NCBI GenBank assembly: GCA_001295865.1
Contig: LJHW01000020.1
Location: forward strand, 124,001-188,000
Source: a beta proteobacterium AAP65
GTDB lineage: Bacteria > Pseudomonadota > Gammaproteobacteria > Burkholderiales > Burkholderiaceae_C
Direction of reading: 5' to 3'
DNA length: 64,000 nt
Shown here piece by piece: positions 63,433 to 64,000 of the stretch; position 1 is the stretch's first letter, and every line of letters starts with the position of its first letter. Below the pieces are notes generated by a model. It had not been told where the DNA came from, made no database searches, and was given only the letters and a program-made list of their open reading frames with translations. The translations under genes were made by a program, and so were the position numbers.

Positions 63433-64000
63433 TCACCGGCCGAAGCGGTAAGCGGAGAACGCGGCGTCCATGCGCACGTCTTGCGCGGGCGTGAACTGGA
63501 ACATGCACGCGTCGTCGGTGTAGTCCATGAAGTTCGTGATGGGGTCGTTGCCGGCGATGTTCGCGCAGCTGTTGCGGCCCGTGGGGCAGCCGTAGGCCGC
63601 CGAGCGCTCGGCCGGCGTGTCGGCCACGAGGTCACCACCACCGGTGGCGTTGCGCGAGCAGCCGCCCTGGAAGGTGTGGTACAGCCCCATCCAGTGGCCC
63701 ACCTCGTGCGTGCCGGTGTCGCCCAGGTTGTAGGGCGCGGCCGTGCCGCCGGGCAGGCTCTGGTTCAGCAGCACCACGCCGTCCATCTTGGGCTTGCTGG
63801 CATAGCTGTTCGGGAAGGTGGCCCAGCCCAGCAACCCGCCGCCGATGCCGGCAACGTAGATGTTCAGCGTTTCGGCCGTGCCCACGCGCAGCGCGTTCTT
63901 GGCTTGCGTCTCGGCCGTGGTGCCGGGTTGCATGGTGTACCAGGCGTCGTTGGCGGTGGTGGTCACGCCGGCGAGGTTGTAGGTCCAGCCGGTGCTGGCA
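63433..64000 (-). CDS. M43 (pappalysin-type) zinc metalloprotease, 5' end outside window
   Basis: At least 189 C-terminal residues are visible, the frame open to the window edge. The extended zinc motif is [17 protein letters not shown] (HExxHxxGxxH) and the Met-turn is in [38 protein letters not shown] is typical of the M43 family. Cys pairs point to a secreted enzyme. N-terminus and signal peptide cannot be seen. Confidence 0.87.
   Translation of the reverse strand, partial: ASTGWTYNLAGVTTTANDAWYTMQPGTTAETQAKNALRVGTAETLNIYVAGIGGGLLGWATFPNSYASKPKMDGVVLLNQSLPGGTAAPYNLGDTGTHEVGHWMGLYHTFQGGCSRNATGGGDLVADTPAERSAAYGCPTGRNSCANIAGNDPITNFMDYTDDACMFQFTPAQDVRMDAAFSAYRFGR

Overview
The window reads as a chromosome segment of a high-GC betaproteobacterium of the order Burkholderiales, probably in the Rubrivivax/Leptothrix/Piscinibacter neighbourhood (Sphaerotilaceae or Comamonadaceae-like). 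The grounds are very GC-rich third codon positions from about 7.1 kb onward and betaproteobacterial gene orders (dapA-bamC; gntR-sdhCDAB-sdhE-gltA with divergent mdh; parE and parC apart from gyrase). No rRNA, tRNA, CRISPR array or intact transposase was seen.

Positions 1 to about 7111 are an accessory island of visibly lower GC. It holds a NYN/PIN-like nuclease with two zinc ribbons, a ribbon-helix-helix regulator, a palindrome-rich block with a long inverted repeat (1473-1735), three small unrecognised plus-strand genes with a promoter whose -10 lies inside an inverted repeat, a 694-residue P-loop/helicase-like protein with a small divergent partner, and a tightly coupled operon of four small unrecognised genes that ends in a perfect intrinsic terminator. 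The island stops abruptly inside comEC, right after the codons of the conserved His-Leu-Met-Ser-Ile-Ser-Gly motif. Only the first 290 codons of comEC remain here, so one boundary of an integrated element is visible and the other lies left of the window.

7.1-24 kb is core chromosome: a RidA-like protein and DsbB; parC; an HDOD protein; an M3 oligopeptidase; the parE-SDR-GNAT overlapping operon; a second GNAT and dadA; an MFS carrier, a 42-residue membrane peptide and a methyltransferase; then dapA and bamC. 24-36.7 kb holds a TCA-cycle block (gntR, sdhCDAB, sdhE and gltA on the minus strand; mdh and a CitE-like lyase on the plus strand), then cpdB and a class A penicillin-binding protein.

36.7-49.9 kb carries exonuclease I, an M13 peptidase, the YqjD/YqjE/YqjK-like envelope trio, a FabH-like synthase, a helical phasin-like protein, and an nmo-usp pair behind a well-formed FNR-type class II promoter. 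Next come a secreted hydrolase-like protein with a membrane-anchored partner, and a secreted subtilisin followed by a stand-alone copy of its own propeptide domain. 50-57 kb has serC, an enoyl-CoA hydratase-like gene and a compact haem-copper oxidase cluster (CcoN, CcoO, monohaem cytochrome c, SCO, membrane protein), with a TlpA-like protein divergent. 57-64 kb ends with a class C beta-lactamase-fold hydrolase, a thiolase, a three-gene set built on a MoxR ATPase and a DUF2201-type metallopeptidase/VWA protein, and an M43 metalloprotease cut by the window edge.
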